Shown piece by piece: positions 46,846-59,449 of a DNA stretch of 64,000 bases (the stretch's first letter is position 1; each line of letters begins with the position of its first letter). A program made the translations under genes and the position numbers. This DNA is from Novilysobacter antarcticus (lineage in GTDB: Bacteria > Pseudomonadota > Gammaproteobacteria > Xanthomonadales > Xanthomonadaceae): contig NZ_JAIEUJ010000001.1 of assembly GCF_019802285.1 (NCBI RefSeq), positions 744,001 through 808,000 on the forward strand, given 5' to 3'. The notes beneath the pieces are model-generated. The model saw only the letters and a program-made list of their open reading frames with translations, did not search any database and was not told where the DNA came from.

Positions 46846-47667
46846 TCAGAACATCTCGCGATTGATCCGCAGAGTCGTCATGACCTTGCTCGCGATCTCC
46901 TCGATGGAGGTGTTCGTGGTGCTCAGGGTGGGAATCCTTTCCGCGCGGAACAGCGCTTCCGCCGCAGCAACCTCGCGCTTGCAGGTCTCCAGCTTCGCGT
47001 AATGGGAATCGGGGCGGCGCTCCTGGCGGATCTGGTGCAGGCGGTACGGGTCAATCGTCAGGCCGAACAATTTGTCGCGGAACTTGCGCAGGCGCTCAGG
47101 CAAGCGGTCGTGCTCCAGGTCCTCCTCGGTGAGCGGGTAGTTGGCCGCCCGCACGCCGTACTGCAGCGCCAGATAGACGCAGCTGGGCGTCTTGCCGGCG
47201 CGTGACACCGCCACCAGGATCACGTCGGCGTCGTTGTAGTCGATCGCGATGCCGTCATCGTGGGTGAGCGCGTAGTTCATCGCATTGATGCGGCGGTGGT
47301 AGGTGTCGAAATCGACGATTGCGTGGGCGCGTCCCACCTGGCGCATGCGTGACTGGCCCAGCTCGCGCTCCAGCGGTTCAATGAAGGGCGCAAAAACATC
47401 GAGCATCAGCGCCCCGCTCTTTGCCAGCGCTTCGCTGACGCTGCTGTCCATGCACGAGTTGATCACGACCGGGCGTACGCCGTGTTTCTCCGCCGACGCC
47501 TTGATGCGCTCGACCGCATCTTCCGCGCGCTCCACGCTGTCCACGAACGAAATGCGCTCGGCGACGAAGTCGGTCCCGCTGAACTGCGTCAGCAGGCTGT
47601 GGCCGATGGTCTCCGCGGTGATGCCCGTACCGTCGGAAATGTAGAAAACAGGCCGTGTTTCATTCAT
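46846..47667 (-). CDS. ppsR: Bifunctional PEP synthase regulatory kinase/pyrophosphorylase
   Basis: The 273-residue protein (E. coli PpsR 277) starts [26 protein letters not shown] and has the P-loop-like [28 protein letters not shown], hallmarks of the DUF299 kinase/phosphorylase family. It phosphorylates PEP synthase on a Thr next to the catalytic His using ADP, inactivating it, and reverses this with phosphate. It is divergent from ppsA with 130 bases between starts. An upstream extension of 20 residues is rejected, since ATG 47667 gives the conserved N-terminus. Confidence 0.95.
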   Translation of the reverse strand: MNETRPVFYISDGTGITAETIGHSLLTQFSGTDFVAERISFVDSVERAEDAVERIKASAEKHGVRPVVINSCMDSSVSEALAKSGALMLDVFAPFIEPLERELGQSRMRQVGRAHAIVDFDTYHRRINAMNYALTHDDGIAIDYNDADVILVAVSRAGKTPSCVYLALQYGVRAANYPLTEEDLEHDRLPERLRKFRDKLFGLTIDPYRLHQIRQERRPDSHYAKLETCKREVAAAEALFRAERIPTLSTTNTSIEEIASKVMTTLRINREMF

Positions 47668-47797
47668 GTAGTCAGGCGCCTCGTGGTCAGCTGGGAGAAA
47701 AGCCCGCCAGATCAACCTTGTAAGCACCCGGCGCAGCGGCGATCATAACGGCTTCGCCGCGATCAGCGGCGTGCCCCCCCCACGGAGATACACTGTT

Positions 47798-50176
<2,379 letters not shown>

Positions 50177-50224
50177 GCCATGACGGACCGCTAACGGCGG
50201 CGGTCCTGGAATCCGGTCCACATT

Positions 50225-50252
50225 CGACGCCCCGCCTGACCGCGGGGCGTCG
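50225..50252. terminator. Strong GC hairpin between ppsA and orn
   Basis: CGACGCCCCGC (50225-50235) and GCGGGGCGTCG (50242-50252) form a perfect 11-pair stem around a six-base loop. No T run follows in either direction, so it would not be a classical intrinsic terminator, but it may protect the ppsA 3' end or support factor-dependent termination. It lies 48 bases past the ppsA stop. Confidence 0.5.
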
Positions 50253-50269
50253 CACATGAGGAGATCTGG

Positions 50270-50383
50270 ATGCAATCGACAACGACCATCGCGGACGGCA
50301 GGTCAGCGCGTCCCGTTCAGCTTTCAGCGCTAAGACGATCAGCCGAGTTCACGCCGCCCAACAAGCCCATGAACCGACGGTAA
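50270..50383 (+). CDS. Possible small protein, 37 residues
   Basis: An ATG at 50270 follows a full AGGAG site with six-base spacing, only 17 bases after the ppsA hairpin. The frame is open for 37 codons ([20 protein letters not shown]...) and ends in TAA. The product is basic with no recognisable domain. The last 67 bases overlap the end of orn on the other strand, so coding constraint there could come from orn. Given the strong ribosome binding site it is worth listing, but a chance match cannot be excluded. Confidence 0.3.
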   Translation: MQSTTTIADGRSARPVQLSALRRSAEFTPPNKPMNRR

Positions 50384-50913
50384 TAACGCAGCTCATTGAT
50401 CGAGTCGTGCACGTCGCTCAAGGCGGTGTGGCTCCCCTGCTTGTGCAGGCCGGCGCTGATCGAGGGTGCCCAGCGCTTCGCCAGCTCCTTGACCGTGCTG
50501 ACATCCAGGTTGCGGTAGTGGAAATAGCGTTGCAGCTTCGGCATCTGGCGATGCAGGAAACGGCGGTCCTGACATATCGAGTTGCCGCACATCGGCGACG
50601 CGTTCGCCGGCACCCAATGGGCAAGAAATGCGAGAGTCTGCTGCTCGGCTTCCTGCAGTGAGACGCCCTGCTCCAGCACCCGGGTCCACAACCCAGAGCC
50701 GCCGTGCTGGTTGCGGTTCCAGTCGTCCATTGCCTCAAGGGTCGCCACCGGGTGGGCGATGGCCAGTTCCGGGCCTTCGGCGAGGACGTTCAGTTCCTTG
50801 TCGGTGACAACGGTGGCGATCTCGAGGATCGAGTCGTTGTCGGTGTCCAGACCGGTCATTTCCAGGTCGATCCAGACGAGGTTGTCGGCGTTCACAGGGC
50901 CGTTGGCCATCAT
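50317..50913 (-). CDS. orn: Oligoribonuclease
   Basis: The 198-residue exonuclease has the DEDDh motifs: [35 protein letters not shown] and [14 protein letters not shown]. It degrades di- to oligoribonucleotides, including the pGpG left from cyclic di-GMP turnover, and is generally essential in gammaproteobacteria. Start is ATG 50913 or ATG 50910; the extra upstream residues to 50946 are not conserved in the family. It is divergent from the DUF2721 gene. Confidence 0.96.
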   Translation of the reverse strand: MMANGPVNADNLVWIDLEMTGLDTDNDSILEIATVVTDKELNVLAEGPELAIAHPVATLEAMDDWNRNQHGGSGLWTRVLEQGVSLQEAEQQTLAFLAHWVPANASPMCGNSICQDRRFLHRQMPKLQRYFHYRNLDVSTVKELAKRWAPSISAGLHKQGSHTALSDVHDSINELRYYRRFMGLLGGVNSADRLSAES

Positions 50914-50972
50914 GGGCTCGCGTCGCTTGGAAGGGGCAGGCATCATACCGTCAGCCCGCCACGGAAGCCTGC

Positions 50973-51458
50973 ATGACCGCTACGCCCCTCGCCGATCCCA
51001 ACCACTATGCAGTGATTTCGGCGATGATCACCCCCGCTTTTTTCCTGACCGCAACCGGCTCGCTGTTGATATCGTCCAACAACCGCCTGGCGCGTGTCGT
51101 CGACCGCATGCGCAAGGAGATCGAGCACCTGCGCGAAACCGTGCCGGGCCCGATGCGCACCGAGCTGGAAATCCGGATCGGCTACCACCGGCGGCGGTCG
51201 TACCTGGTCCTGGGCGCATTGCGAATTCTCTACGCGTCGCTCAGTGCCTTCGTCGGCACCAGTATCGGGATCGCCGCCGACGCGTTCTTCCAGTATCAGC
51301 TGGGCTACCTGCCGACGCTGTTGGCGGTGCTCGGCGTGCTGCTGATGCTGGCTGCCTCGCTGTGCCTGGGCCAGGAGGCGCGGATCAGCCTGCGGGTGCT
51401 GGAGCGGGAGTTGCGCGCGGAACTGGACAAGGACCCCGGCCTCCCGAGGATGTCCTGA
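50973..51458 (+). CDS. DUF2721 family membrane protein
   Basis: The 161-residue protein has three hydrophobic segments: [18 protein letters not shown] (about 19-36), [25 protein letters not shown] (in part, about 75-95), and [24 protein letters not shown] (in part). A conserved [20 protein letters not shown] cytoplasmic segment follows helix 1, typical of DUF2721. Function is unknown. It starts 60 bases from orn on the opposite strand and converges on tadA. Confidence 0.82.
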   Translation: MTATPLADPNHYAVISAMITPAFFLTATGSLLISSNNRLARVVDRMRKEIEHLRETVPGPMRTELEIRIGYHRRRSYLVLGALRILYASLSAFVGTSIGIAADAFFQYQLGYLPTLLAVLGVLLMLAASLCLGQEARISLRVLERELRAELDKDPGLPRMS

Positions 51459-51476
51459 CCCGTCGAGTCATTCGCC

Positions 51477-51944
51477 TCAGGCCGGCTTGGCGCGCTTGCG
51501 ACGGAAGTAGGCGGTGAGTCTTTCACCCGCCTCTTCACCCAGCAATCCCCCTTCAACCTCCACCCGATGATTGTGGCGCGGGTCGCCCAGCAGATTGAAG
51601 ACACCACCGGCGGCACCGGTCTTGGGATCGGCGGCGCCGTAAACGACACGCGCCACGCGCGCATGCACCATGGCCATCGCGCACATCGCGCACGGCTCCA
51701 GGGTCACATAGACAGTGCATCCCAGCAGGCGGTGGTTGGCCAGGCGGAATCCCGCCTGACGCATCGCTACGATCTCCGCGTGTGCGGTCGGATCATGCTC
51801 GGTGATGTTGCGGTTCCAGCCTTCGCCGAGAAGCGAGCCGTCGGCGGCAACGACCACCGCGCCCACGGGGATCTCGTCATCCTCGCGTTCGGCGCGGTCC
51901 GCCAGCGCCAGTGCGTGCCGCATCCAGCGCTGGTCGTCGCTCAT
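51477..51944 (-). CDS. tadA: tRNA-specific adenosine deaminase
   Basis: The 155-residue enzyme has the zinc deaminase motifs [12 protein letters not shown] and [14 protein letters not shown], with Glu as proton shuttle. It converts A34 to inosine in tRNA-Arg(ACG). The start at 51944 forms an ATGA overlap with the guaA stop, so it is translated with guaA; a longer start at 51950 is possible. GuaB, GuaA and TadA are clustered in several gammaproteobacteria. Confidence 0.95.
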   Translation of the reverse strand: MSDDQRWMRHALALADRAEREDDEIPVGAVVVAADGSLLGEGWNRNITEHDPTAHAEIVAMRQAGFRLANHRLLGCTVYVTLEPCAMCAMAMVHARVARVVYGAADPKTGAAGGVFNLLGDPRHNHRVEVEGGLLGEEAGERLTAYFRRKRAKPA

Positions 51945-53509
51945 TCCCACTCGATGGTCGCGGGCGGCTTTCCACTAATGTCATAAACAACACGAGAAAC
52001 ACCGCGCAACTCGTTGATTATCCTGTTGGAAACCCGACCAAGGAAATCATACGGAAGGTGCGCCCAATGCGCTGTCATGAAGTCGATCGTCTCTACGGCC
52101 CGGAGTGCGATGACCCATTCATAGGCCCGCGCGTCTCCGACCACGCCCACCGACTTGACCGGCAGGAACACCGCGAACGCCTGGCTGGTCCTGTCGTAGA
52201 GGTCGGCCTTGCGCAGTTCGTCGATGAAGATGTGGTCGGCGCGCGCCAGCAGTTCCGCGTACTCGCGCTTGACCTCGCCCAGGATACGCACTCCAAGGCC
52301 GGGACCGGGGAACGGATGGCGGTAGACCATGGAGGCCGGAAGACCGAGCTCGACACCCATGCGACGGACTTCATCCTTGAACAGCTCGCGCAGCGGCTCG
52401 ACCAGACTCAGCTTCATGTGCTCGGGCAGGCCACCGACGTTGTGGTGGCTCTTGATCACGTGGGCCTTGCCGTTCTTGCCGCCCGCGGATTCGATCACGT
52501 CGGGATAGATCGTGCCCTGCGCGAGCCATTTCGCGTTGGCCAGCTTCCCGGACTGCTCGTCGAAAATCTCGACGAACAGGTTGCCGATGATCTTGCGCTT
52601 GGCCTCCGGATCGGTGACGCCTTCGAGCGCCTCGAAGTAGCGGTCGGCGGCATCCACGCGAATGACCTTGACGCCCAGGTGCTCGGCGAAGGTCGCCATC
52701 ACCTGGTCCCCCTCCTGCCAGCGCAGCAATCCGGTATCGACAAACACGCAGGTGAGCTGATCACCGATCGCCTTGTGCAACAGCGCCGCGACAACGGACG
52801 AATCCACGCCACCGGACAGGCCGAGGATGACTTCATCCGCGCCGACCTGCTCGCGGACCCGGGCGACCTGGTCCTCGATGATCTGCTGCGGCGTCCACAG
52901 CGTCTGGCATTCGCAGATGTCGGTCACGAAGCGCTCAAGCAGCGCCCCACCCTGCTTGGTGTGGGTGACTTCCGGGTGGAACTGGACGCCGTACCAGCGG
53001 CGCTCGTCATCGGCCATCGCAGCCACCGGCACACGGTCGGTGCGGGCGGTAACGACAAAACTGTCCGGCGCCTTGGAGACGTGGTCGCCGTGGCTCATCC
53101 ACACGTCCAGGCGCGGCGGTGAGCCCGGATGGTCCTTGAGGCCGTCCAGCAAACGATCCTGTGCCACCAGCGCGACCTCGGCATGGCCGTATTCGCGCTG
53201 GTCGGCGGCCTCGGTCTTGCCTCCCAGCTGCTTGGCCATGGTCTGCATGCCGTAGCAGATGCCGAGCAGCGGCAGACCGGAGTCGAACACTTCCTGCGGC
53301 GCCTGCGGGCAGCCTTCCCGCGTCGTCGATTCCGGACCGCCGGACAGGATGATGCCTTTGGCGCCGAACCCCTCGATCTCGGCCGGGTCGTGGTCCCAGG
53401 CCCAGATTTCGCAATACACCCCCAGCTCGCGGATGCGCCGCGCGATCAGCTGGGTGTACTGCGCCCCGAAGTCGAGGATCAGGATCTTGTCTCTATGGAT
53501 ATCGGTCAT
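51941..53509 (-). CDS. guaA: GMP synthase (glutamine-hydrolysing)
   Basis: The 522-residue enzyme contains the class I glutamine amidotransferase domain with nucleophile Cys in [17 protein letters not shown] and [11 protein letters not shown], then the ATP-pyrophosphatase domain with the PP-loop [14 protein letters not shown] and the C-terminal dimerisation domain ending [10 protein letters not shown]. It converts XMP to GMP. It begins five bases after the guaB stop, so the two purine genes form one operon with tadA. Confidence 0.98.
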   Translation of the reverse strand: MTDIHRDKILILDFGAQYTQLIARRIRELGVYCEIWAWDHDPAEIEGFGAKGIILSGGPESTTREGCPQAPQEVFDSGLPLLGICYGMQTMAKQLGGKTEAADQREYGHAEVALVAQDRLLDGLKDHPGSPPRLDVWMSHGDHVSKAPDSFVVTARTDRVPVAAMADDERRWYGVQFHPEVTHTKQGGALLERFVTDICECQTLWTPQQIIEDQVARVREQVGADEVILGLSGGVDSSVVAALLHKAIGDQLTCVFVDTGLLRWQEGDQVMATFAEHLGVKVIRVDAADRYFEALEGVTDPEAKRKIIGNLFVEIFDEQSGKLANAKWLAQGTIYPDVIESAGGKNGKAHVIKSHHNVGGLPEHMKLSLVEPLRELFKDEVRRMGVELGLPASMVYRHPFPGPGLGVRILGEVKREYAELLARADHIFIDELRKADLYDRTSQAFAVFLPVKSVGVVGDARAYEWVIALRAVETIDFMTAHWAHLPYDFLGRVSNRIINELRGVSRVVYDISGKPPATIEWE

Positions 53510-53514
53510 CGTCT

Positions 53515-54972
53515 TCAGCCCACCCGGTAATTCGGCGGCTCTTTGGTGATCTGCACGTCGTGGACGTGGCTCTCGCGAGAGCCGGCGGAACTGACGCTGA
53601 CAAACTCCGGCTTGGTGCGCATTTCCTCGATGGTCGCGCAGCCGACGTAACCCATGGTCGCGCGCAGGCCACCCACCAGCTGGTGGACAATGTTGCGCAG
53701 CGGACCGCGGTACGGCACGCGGCCTTCGATGCCTTCAGGCACCAGTTTGTCGGCGTCGGAGGAGTCCTGGAAATAGCGGTCCTTGGAGCCGGTTTCCATC
53801 GCCGCCAGGCTGCCCATGCCGCGGTAGCTCTTGTAATGGCGGCCCTGGAACAACTCGCTGTCGCCCGGGGACTCATCGGTGCCGGCAAACAGGCTGCCGA
53901 TCATCACCGTCGATGCGCCGGCGGCCAGTGCCTTGCCGATATCGCCGGAGTAGCGGATGCCGCCGTCGGCAATCAGCGGAATGCGGTCCTGCAGGGCCTC
54001 GGCGACCATGTCGATGGCCGATATCTGTGGCACCCCGACGCCGGCGACGATACGCGTGGTGCAGATCGAACCCGGACCGACGCCGACTTTGACCGCGTCG
54101 GCGCCATGGTCCATCAGCGCCAGCGCGGCGTCGCCGGTGACGATGTTGCCGCCGATCACCTGCAACTGCGGGAAGTGCTTCTTGACCCACTTCACCCGGT
54201 CAAGCACGCCCTGCGAATGGCCGTGCGCGGTATCCACCACCACCACGTCGACCCCGGCGGCGACCAGCGCTTCCACTCGCGCTTCGGTATCACCGCCCAC
54301 GCCTACCGCCGCCCCGACCAGCAGGCGTTCGCTGCTGTCATAGGCGGCGTTGGGGTTGTCGGTCTTCTTCTGGATGTCCTTGACGGTGATCAGCCCCTTG
54401 AGCTCGAAGTCGTCATTGACTACCAGAACCTTCTCGATCCGGTGCTTGTGCAGCAGCCCCACGACTTCCTCGTCGCTGGCGCCCTCCTTGACCGTGATCA
54501 GGCGATCCTTGCGCGTCATGATGTGGCGCACCGGATCGTCAAGCTTGGTCTCGAACCGCATATCACGGCTGGTGACGATGCCAACCAGCTGGCCGTCGTC
54601 GACCACCGGCACGCCGGAGATGTTGCGCTCGCGGGTCAGTTTGAGCACGTCGGCGATCGACGTATCCGGGCTGACCGTGAACGGTGCCCTGATCACGCCG
54701 GCCTCGAAACCCTTGACCTGGGCGACGTGCGCGGCCTGCTGGGCCACGGTCATGCTCTTGTGGATGATGCTCATCCCGCCCAGCTGGGCCAGGGCGATCG
54801 CAAGGCGGGCTTCGCTGACGGTATCCATCGCCGCCGACAGGATCGGCAGGCGCAGACCAAGGTCGCGGGTCAATCGGGCTGACACGTTGACGTCCTTGGG
54901 CAGGACCGTCGAGTGGGCCGGAATCAGCGAAACGTCGTCGAAGGTGAGAGCTTCAGCCTGGATGCGCAGCAT
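53515..54972 (-). CDS. guaB: Inosine-5'-monophosphate dehydrogenase
   Basis: The 485-residue enzyme has the catalytic loop [19 protein letters not shown] with the nucleophilic Cys, paired CBS domains (about residues 95-205) with [21 protein letters not shown], in part, and the flap RGMGSLAAM. It oxidises IMP to XMP with NAD, the committed step to guanine nucleotides. It is the first gene of guaB-guaA-tadA, 61 bases after folD on the same strand. Confidence 0.98.
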   Translation of the reverse strand: MLRIQAEALTFDDVSLIPAHSTVLPKDVNVSARLTRDLGLRLPILSAAMDTVSEARLAIALAQLGGMSIIHKSMTVAQQAAHVAQVKGFEAGVIRAPFTVSPDTSIADVLKLTRERNISGVPVVDDGQLVGIVTSRDMRFETKLDDPVRHIMTRKDRLITVKEGASDEEVVGLLHKHRIEKVLVVNDDFELKGLITVKDIQKKTDNPNAAYDSSERLLVGAAVGVGGDTEARVEALVAAGVDVVVVDTAHGHSQGVLDRVKWVKKHFPQLQVIGGNIVTGDAALALMDHGADAVKVGVGPGSICTTRIVAGVGVPQISAIDMVAEALQDRIPLIADGGIRYSGDIGKALAAGASTVMIGSLFAGTDESPGDSELFQGRHYKSYRGMGSLAAMETGSKDRYFQDSSDADKLVPEGIEGRVPYRGPLRNIVHQLVGGLRATMGYVGCATIEEMRTKPEFVSVSSAGSRESHVHDVQITKEPPNYRVG

Positions 54973-55033
54973 GGTCGGAACCGGAATAGGTGAAGCGCGC
55001 CATTGTACCGCTTTAGCGCCGCGTCGATGGGGC

Positions 55034-55915
55034 TCAACTGTCTGCAGCCTCGGCGGCTTCCAGCGTGTTCTGCATCAGGGTCGCCACCGTCATCGGCCCG
55101 ACCCCGCCCGGAACCGGCGTGATCCAGCTGGCGCGTTGCGCAGCGGCCTCGAAGCCGACATCGCCCACCAGCCGCCCGTCGTCCAGGCGGTTGATGCCGA
55201 CGTCTATCACCACCGCGCCGGGTTTCACCCATTCACCAGGAATCAACTGCGGGCGGCCGACGGCGACCACCAGGATATCGGCGCTGCGAACGGATGCTTC
55301 CAGAACGTCCGGCGGGGTGAACTTGTGGCAGCAGGTGGTGGTGCAGCCGGCAATCAGCAGTTCCAGTGCCATCGGTCGCCCGACGTGGTTGGAGACGCCG
55401 ACGATGGTTGCGCTGGCGCCGCGCACCGGCCGGTCCGTGTAGGCCAACAGGGTGGTGATGCCGCGCGGCGTGCACGGCCGCAGGCCGAACTGGCGCAAGG
55501 CCAGATGGCCGACGTTTTCCGGATGGAATCCGTCAACATCCTTGCTCGGCGAGATACGGTGGATCAAAGCGCTGGCGTCGCGCCGATCGGGCAGCGGCAG
55601 CTGAACCAGGATGCCGTGGATGTTGGGATCCGCGTTGAGACGGTCGATCAGCTCAATCAGCTCGTCGTCGCTGGTCCCGGCCGGAAGATCGAAGTCGACC
55701 GCGCGGATTCCCACCTTGCGTGCCGCCCGGCGCTTGTTGCGCACGTACACCGCCGACGCCGGATCCCCGCCCACCAGGACCACAGCCAATCCGGGAGCCG
55801 ACTTCCCGGCGGCCAAGCGAACATCAACTCGTGCCTTGAGGCTGTCCAGTAGATCCTCGGCAATGCGCTTGCCGTCCAGGATGCGGGCGAGTGGCGGGCT
55901 GGCGTCAGTATTCAA
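55034..55915 (-). CDS. folD: Methylenetetrahydrofolate dehydrogenase/cyclohydrolase
   Basis: The 293-residue bifunctional enzyme has [19 protein letters not shown] with the catalytic Lys of the YxxxK motif, [28 protein letters not shown] for NADP binding, and the C-terminal [21 protein letters not shown]. It links 5,10-methylene- and 10-formyl-tetrahydrofolate, feeding purine synthesis, in keeping with guaBA downstream. The start is TTG at 55915, with a weak ribosome binding site; no nearer ATG fits the conserved N-terminus. Confidence 0.96.
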   Translation of the reverse strand: MNTDASPPLARILDGKRIAEDLLDSLKARVDVRLAAGKSAPGLAVVLVGGDPASAVYVRNKRRAARKVGIRAVDFDLPAGTSDDELIELIDRLNADPNIHGILVQLPLPDRRDASALIHRISPSKDVDGFHPENVGHLALRQFGLRPCTPRGITTLLAYTDRPVRGASATIVGVSNHVGRPMALELLIAGCTTTCCHKFTPPDVLEASVRSADILVVAVGRPQLIPGEWVKPGAVVIDVGINRLDDGRLVGDVGFEAAAQRASWITPVPGGVGPMTVATLMQNTLEAAEAADS

Positions 55916-55984
55916 AAGCAGGACCTGGAGTGACGTGGCCAGCCATTATCGCCGATCTTGCACCCGACGATCTCGTAGCGCACT

Positions 55985-57130
55985 TCAGTTTCCCGAACAG
56001 AAGGCCGCGTAGTCGATGTAGCCGGGAAACGGTGTGCCGGGCGAACACACCGGGCACGCCGGATCAGGCGACAGGCGAGTCTCGCGGAAGCGCATGCCCA
56101 TGGCATCGAAATTGAGCAGACGGCCGCGCAGCGACTCGCCGATGCCGAGGATCAGCTTGATCACCTCGGTGGCCTGGAGCATGCCGATCACTCCCGGCAG
56201 CACGCCCAGCACGCCGGCCTCGCTGCAGTTGGGCGCATCCTCAGGTGATGGCGGTTCGGGGAACAGGCAGCGGTAACAGGGATAACGGCCGCGGTGGCGA
56301 CCCGCGTCGAACACGCTGACCTGGCCGGTGAATCGATGCACCGCGCCATACACAAGCGGCTTGCCGAGTTTCACGCACGCATCGTTGAGCAGGTAGCGCA
56401 CGGCAAAATTGTCGCCCCCATCCAGAACGACGTCGGCCTCGCCGATGAGCGCCTCGACGTTGTCGCTGGTCACCCGCGCCGTCACCGGATTGATCCGCAA
56501 CCGCGGGTTCAATGCGGTCAAGGCAATGGCAGCCGACTCGACCTTCGCCATGCCGATGCGCGCTTCGGTGTGCAGGATCTGGCGCTGCAGGTTGCTGCGA
56601 TCGACGACGTCGTCATCGGCCAGGTCCAGATGGCCGATTCCCGCAGCCGCGAGGTAATAGGCGGATGGCGAGCCCAGACCGCCTGCGCCCACCAGCGCGA
56701 CACGCGCGACGGCCAGGCGCTGCTGCCCTTTCGGGCCGACCTCGGGAAGCAGCAGGTGGCGCGAGTAGCGCTCGTTGAAGTCGCGCTCGTCCGGATCGAT
56801 TTGCGGTTCCGTTATCGGCAGGCCCTCGGCCCGCCAGCGCCGGGTGCCGCCTTCGACGGAAGCGACGTTGGAGTAGCCCGCGGCAGTCAGGGCCCGCGCC
56901 GATGCCAGCGAGCGCGCACCTACCTCGCAGATGAGCAGCACTTCAGAGTCGGTCCGCGGAATCACGCCTTCCGGGGCTGCCTCCAGGTCGGGGCCAGCGA
57001 CGCCAACCGCTGACGCCGCCATCCCGCGCGCACGCTCGTGGGCCTCCCGGGTGTCCACCAGTATGGCGCCTGCCTTCTGACGCGCATGCGCCTGCGTCGG
57101 CGTAAGGATCAGTGTCTCCATTTCCGCCAT
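55985..57130 (-). CDS. moeB: Rhodanese-MoeB/ThiF adenylyltransferase fusion
   Basis: The 381-residue protein has an N-terminal rhodanese domain (about residues 8-105) with the active-site Cys in LICEVGARSLASARAL, followed by an E1-like domain with YSRHLLLPEVG, VALVGAGGLGSPSAYYLAAAGIG, DDDVVDRSNLQRQILHTE and two CxxC zinc pairs (CYRC and CPVC). It adenylates the C-terminal Gly of a ubiquitin-like sulfur carrier such as MoaD or ThiS and may also load sulfur. MOCS3/Uba4 carry rhodanese at the C-terminus, so the order here is reversed. No sulfur carrier gene is nearby, so the pathway (molybdopterin or thiamine) is open. Confidence 0.92.
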   Translation of the reverse strand: MAEMETLILTPTQAHARQKAGAILVDTREAHERARGMAASAVGVAGPDLEAAPEGVIPRTDSEVLLICEVGARSLASARALTAAGYSNVASVEGGTRRWRAEGLPITEPQIDPDERDFNERYSRHLLLPEVGPKGQQRLAVARVALVGAGGLGSPSAYYLAAAGIGHLDLADDDVVDRSNLQRQILHTEARIGMAKVESAAIALTALNPRLRINPVTARVTSDNVEALIGEADVVLDGGDNFAVRYLLNDACVKLGKPLVYGAVHRFTGQVSVFDAGRHRGRYPCYRCLFPEPPSPEDAPNCSEAGVLGVLPGVIGMLQATEVIKLILGIGESLRGRLLNFDAMGMRFRETRLSPDPACPVCSPGTPFPGYIDYAAFCSGN

Positions 57131-57158
57131 TATCCGCGCTTTCGTGGTTGCTGGAGGG

Positions 57159-57668
57159 TCAGTAAGCGCCCATGTAGTCGCGCTTGCCGATCTCCACGCC
57201 GTTGTGGCGCAAAAGCGCGTAGGCCGTCGTCACGTGGAAAAAGAACTGCGGCAGCCCGTAGGTCAGAAGATAGTCCTGGCCACTGAAACGGCGCTCCTTC
57301 GGGGTGCCCGGCCGGGTCAGGATCTCGCGATCCTCACTGCCCTCAAACCGTGCCGCATCCACGCTGTCGAGAAATCCGAGGGAGCGCTGCAGGCGCTCGC
57401 GTAACTGGTCGAACCCCTGCTCCTGGTCGTCGTAGGCGGGCACGTCCTCTCCGGCCAGGCGCGCGGTCACGCCGGTGGCGAAGTCGCACGAGATCTGGAC
57501 CTGGCGGACCAGCGGGAGCATGTCGGGGAAAAGCCGCGACTGCAGCAACACCGCAGGCTCGATCTTGCGCTCCGCCGCGTAGGTCTCGGCCTTGTCGAGG
57601 ATGGCTACAAGGCTTCCCAGCATCTGCCTGAAAACGGGGACGGAAGCGGCGTACATGGAAATCGACAT
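57159..57668 (-). CDS. DUF1993 family protein
   Basis: The 169-residue protein starts MSISMYAASVPVFRQMLGSLVAIL and has LFPDMLPLVRQVQISCDFA and LPQFFFHVTTAYALLRHNGVEIGKRDYMG, in part, which match DUF1993. The fold is thought to be a DinB-like four-helix bundle. It has no known activity. AGAGG precedes the ATG at 57668; a second ATG at 57656 is possible. It is 28 bases before moeB on the same strand and may be co-transcribed with it. Confidence 0.88.
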   Translation of the reverse strand: MSISMYAASVPVFRQMLGSLVAILDKAETYAAERKIEPAVLLQSRLFPDMLPLVRQVQISCDFATGVTARLAGEDVPAYDDQEQGFDQLRERLQRSLGFLDSVDAARFEGSEDREILTRPGTPKERRFSGQDYLLTYGLPQFFFHVTTAYALLRHNGVEIGKRDYMGAY

Positions 57669-57789
57669 GGCAGAACCTCTTGCGGGGGGAACCGGTGATG
57701 TTAGCCGTTCCCTGAGCGCTCGCGCGGCGCGCCCGGCATTGGCTCGGGCGAGGCCCTAGAATTGGCTGCCCAGCTCCACTGCCGCTCCG

Positions 57790-58437
57790 ATGCCCTATCG
57801 CTTGCTGAAATTGTTTGTGGCACTTGCCGCCTATGGGCTGTCGATGGCGATGATGCTGCAGTCGCAATACGGGCTGATGCCGTGGGACGTGCTGCACCAG
57901 GGCCTCTCGGTGCAGGGCGGCTGGCCGATGGGACGGGTCACCGTGGCGGTCAGTTTCGCCGTCCTCCTCGCATGGATCCCGATCCGCCAGAAACCCGGCT
58001 TCGGCACGATCTGCAACGCCATCGTGATCGGCCTTACGTTCGATGCGGTGCTGGAACCGCTGGGCCAAATGGTCGCTGGCGCCGGACCTGCACTGCGGAT
58101 GGGTTTGCTGGGTAGCGGGATCCTGATCAATGGCGCTGCCACGGCGGCCTACCTCGGTGCGGATTTCGGCGCCGGACCGCGCGATGGCTTGATGACCGGT
58201 CTGGTCCGGCGCACCGGTCGCTCGGTGCGCCTGGTACGGACGCTCATCGAGGGCAGCGTACTGGCGACCGGCTACCTGCTCGGCGGCACGCTCGGCATCG
58301 GCACGGTGCTTTACATGCTGCTGATCGGCCCGCTGATCCAGCTCATGCTGCCGTGGTTCCAGCGCCTACCGGTGGCGCCCCGAGTCATCCCCGCAGCAGA
58401 ACCGCCGGCAGAGCAACCAGACCCAGCAATACAATGA
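57790..58437 (+). CDS. YczE-family membrane protein
   Basis: The 215-residue protein has five predicted helices and conserved blocks LQSQYGLMPWDVLHQGLS, KPGFGTICNAIVIGLTFD and GAGPRDGLMTGLVRRTG, typical of YczE/YyaS proteins. It belongs to a group distantly related to YitT membrane proteins. Function is not established. The last 53 bases overlap the convergent DUF6164 gene, where the C-terminal tail (PPAEQPDPAIQ) is not conserved. Confidence 0.85.
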   Translation: MPYRLLKLFVALAAYGLSMAMMLQSQYGLMPWDVLHQGLSVQGGWPMGRVTVAVSFAVLLAWIPIRQKPGFGTICNAIVIGLTFDAVLEPLGQMVAGAGPALRMGLLGSGILINGAATAAYLGADFGAGPRDGLMTGLVRRTGRSVRLVRTLIEGSVLATGYLLGGTLGIGTVLYMLLIGPLIQLMLPWFQRLPVAPRVIPAAEPPAEQPDPAIQ

Positions 58438-58750
58438 CCGCCGCAGCGGCAAGCACGACCTTCATCGGCTCGCGACGCCACACATCGGCGAACGTCTCGC
58501 CGGTGCCGTCACGCCGACCGGCCTCATATTCAGCGCGCGCCCTGGCCTGCCGCCCGCTCTGGTAGATCGCCATCAGCCGCTTGGCTTCCGGCAAATCGCC
58601 ATCGTTGGTCAGCCAGATCGCGCCGTGGGAGATGCCCCAGCGGCTGGGTTTGGTTTCGTAGTACTCGATGCGGTTCTCATCGAGCATTGCGCGTACGTCC
58701 TCGATTTCATCTTCAAGGACCAGGCGCAGGTTGAGCAGCAGTTTCGACAT
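58385..58750 (-). CDS. DUF6164 family protein
   Basis: The 121-residue protein starts MSKLLLNLRLVLEDEIEDVRAMLDENRIEYYETKP and has the conserved WGISHGAIWLTNDGDLPEAKRLMA, followed by one C-terminal transmembrane helix (VVLAAAAVIVLLGLVALPAVLL, in part). This matches DUF6164. The N-terminal part resembles a ferredoxin-like DUF2007 fold. The short positively charged WRREPMK before the helix suggests a cytoplasmic domain on an inner membrane anchor. Function unknown. Start ATG 58750. Confidence 0.8.
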   Translation of the reverse strand: MSKLLLNLRLVLEDEIEDVRAMLDENRIEYYETKPSRWGISHGAIWLTNDGDLPEAKRLMAIYQSGRQARARAEYEAGRRDGTGETFADVWRREPMKVVLAAAAVIVLLGLVALPAVLLRG

Positions 58751-58784
58751 CCGCGGATGATACCGCCCGGGACGCGGTCGTGGC

Positions 58785-59387
58785 TCAACCGCCGCCCAAC
58801 ACATCGAGTGGATCCGCGACCGTTTTCTCGGGCGTCCTCGGCAATGGCCGCGACGATCCCGGACGCAAGCTCGAGCGGCGTGGGCGCGCCCGCATGCCGG
58901 CCTCCAGACGGGTCCGCACGTCGGCTGGTATGGCCTCGTCGCCCAGCTCGCGAATCAGGCTGGCCAGCAGTTCACCGGCCATTTCATGCGACTTGGCGTC
59001 GTCTTCTGGCAGGTATTGCAATGCGTCATCAGCCAGCCGGATGCTGCCGCGCAGGTAAAAATCCCGGGCCGCCGCGTCGTTGGGATCACGCTCAAGGACT
59101 TCGCGCGATGCCGCCACGGCACGGGGCCAATCCCCCAGCCCGGCGTGGATCTCGGCGATATGCAGCCACGGCAATGCCTGTGCGGGCTCGGCGTCTGCGG
59201 CGCGCTGGTAGGCCTGGATTGCTGCTGCTGCATCGTCGCCGCGCATCGCCAGTTCTGCAGCGGTCATGCTGTCGGCGTACCCCGGCACCATGGCACTTGG
59301 AAGTGTGGCGCAACCCGAAGCCGCAACCGCGAGCAAAACCCCGCCCAACGCCCAGCCCAAGCCACGCATGTCCGTGGATTCCTTCAT
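58785..59387 (-). CDS. Tetratricopeptide-type lipoprotein
   Basis: The 200-residue protein has a lipoprotein signal (GWALGGVLLAVAASGC) with Cys near residue 26, then one to two TPR-like repeats: AAELAMRGDDAAAAIQAYQRAADAEP and LHIAEIHAGLGDWPRAVAASREVLERDPND, each given here only in part. The C-terminal 35 residues are Arg/Pro/Ser-rich. It probably scaffolds an envelope complex. ATG 59387 gives the signal peptide; an extension to 59423 is less likely. Confidence 0.75.
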   Translation of the reverse strand: MKESTDMRGLGWALGGVLLAVAASGCATLPSAMVPGYADSMTAAELAMRGDDAAAAIQAYQRAADAEPAQALPWLHIAEIHAGLGDWPRAVAASREVLERDPNDAAARDFYLRGSIRLADDALQYLPEDDAKSHEMAGELLASLIRELGDEAIPADVRTRLEAGMRARPRRSSLRPGSSRPLPRTPEKTVADPLDVLGGG

Positions 59388-59449
59388 CGACCTATCCTCG
59401 AACCTGGCTAAAGCAGCCCCCACGCGAAGATATCAGTTTCCCCGGCAAA

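Noticed and set aside
53560-54882. Open frame of 440 codons on the plus strand inside guaB
   Set aside because: Antisense shadow of guaB, with a biased composition and no recognisable motif.
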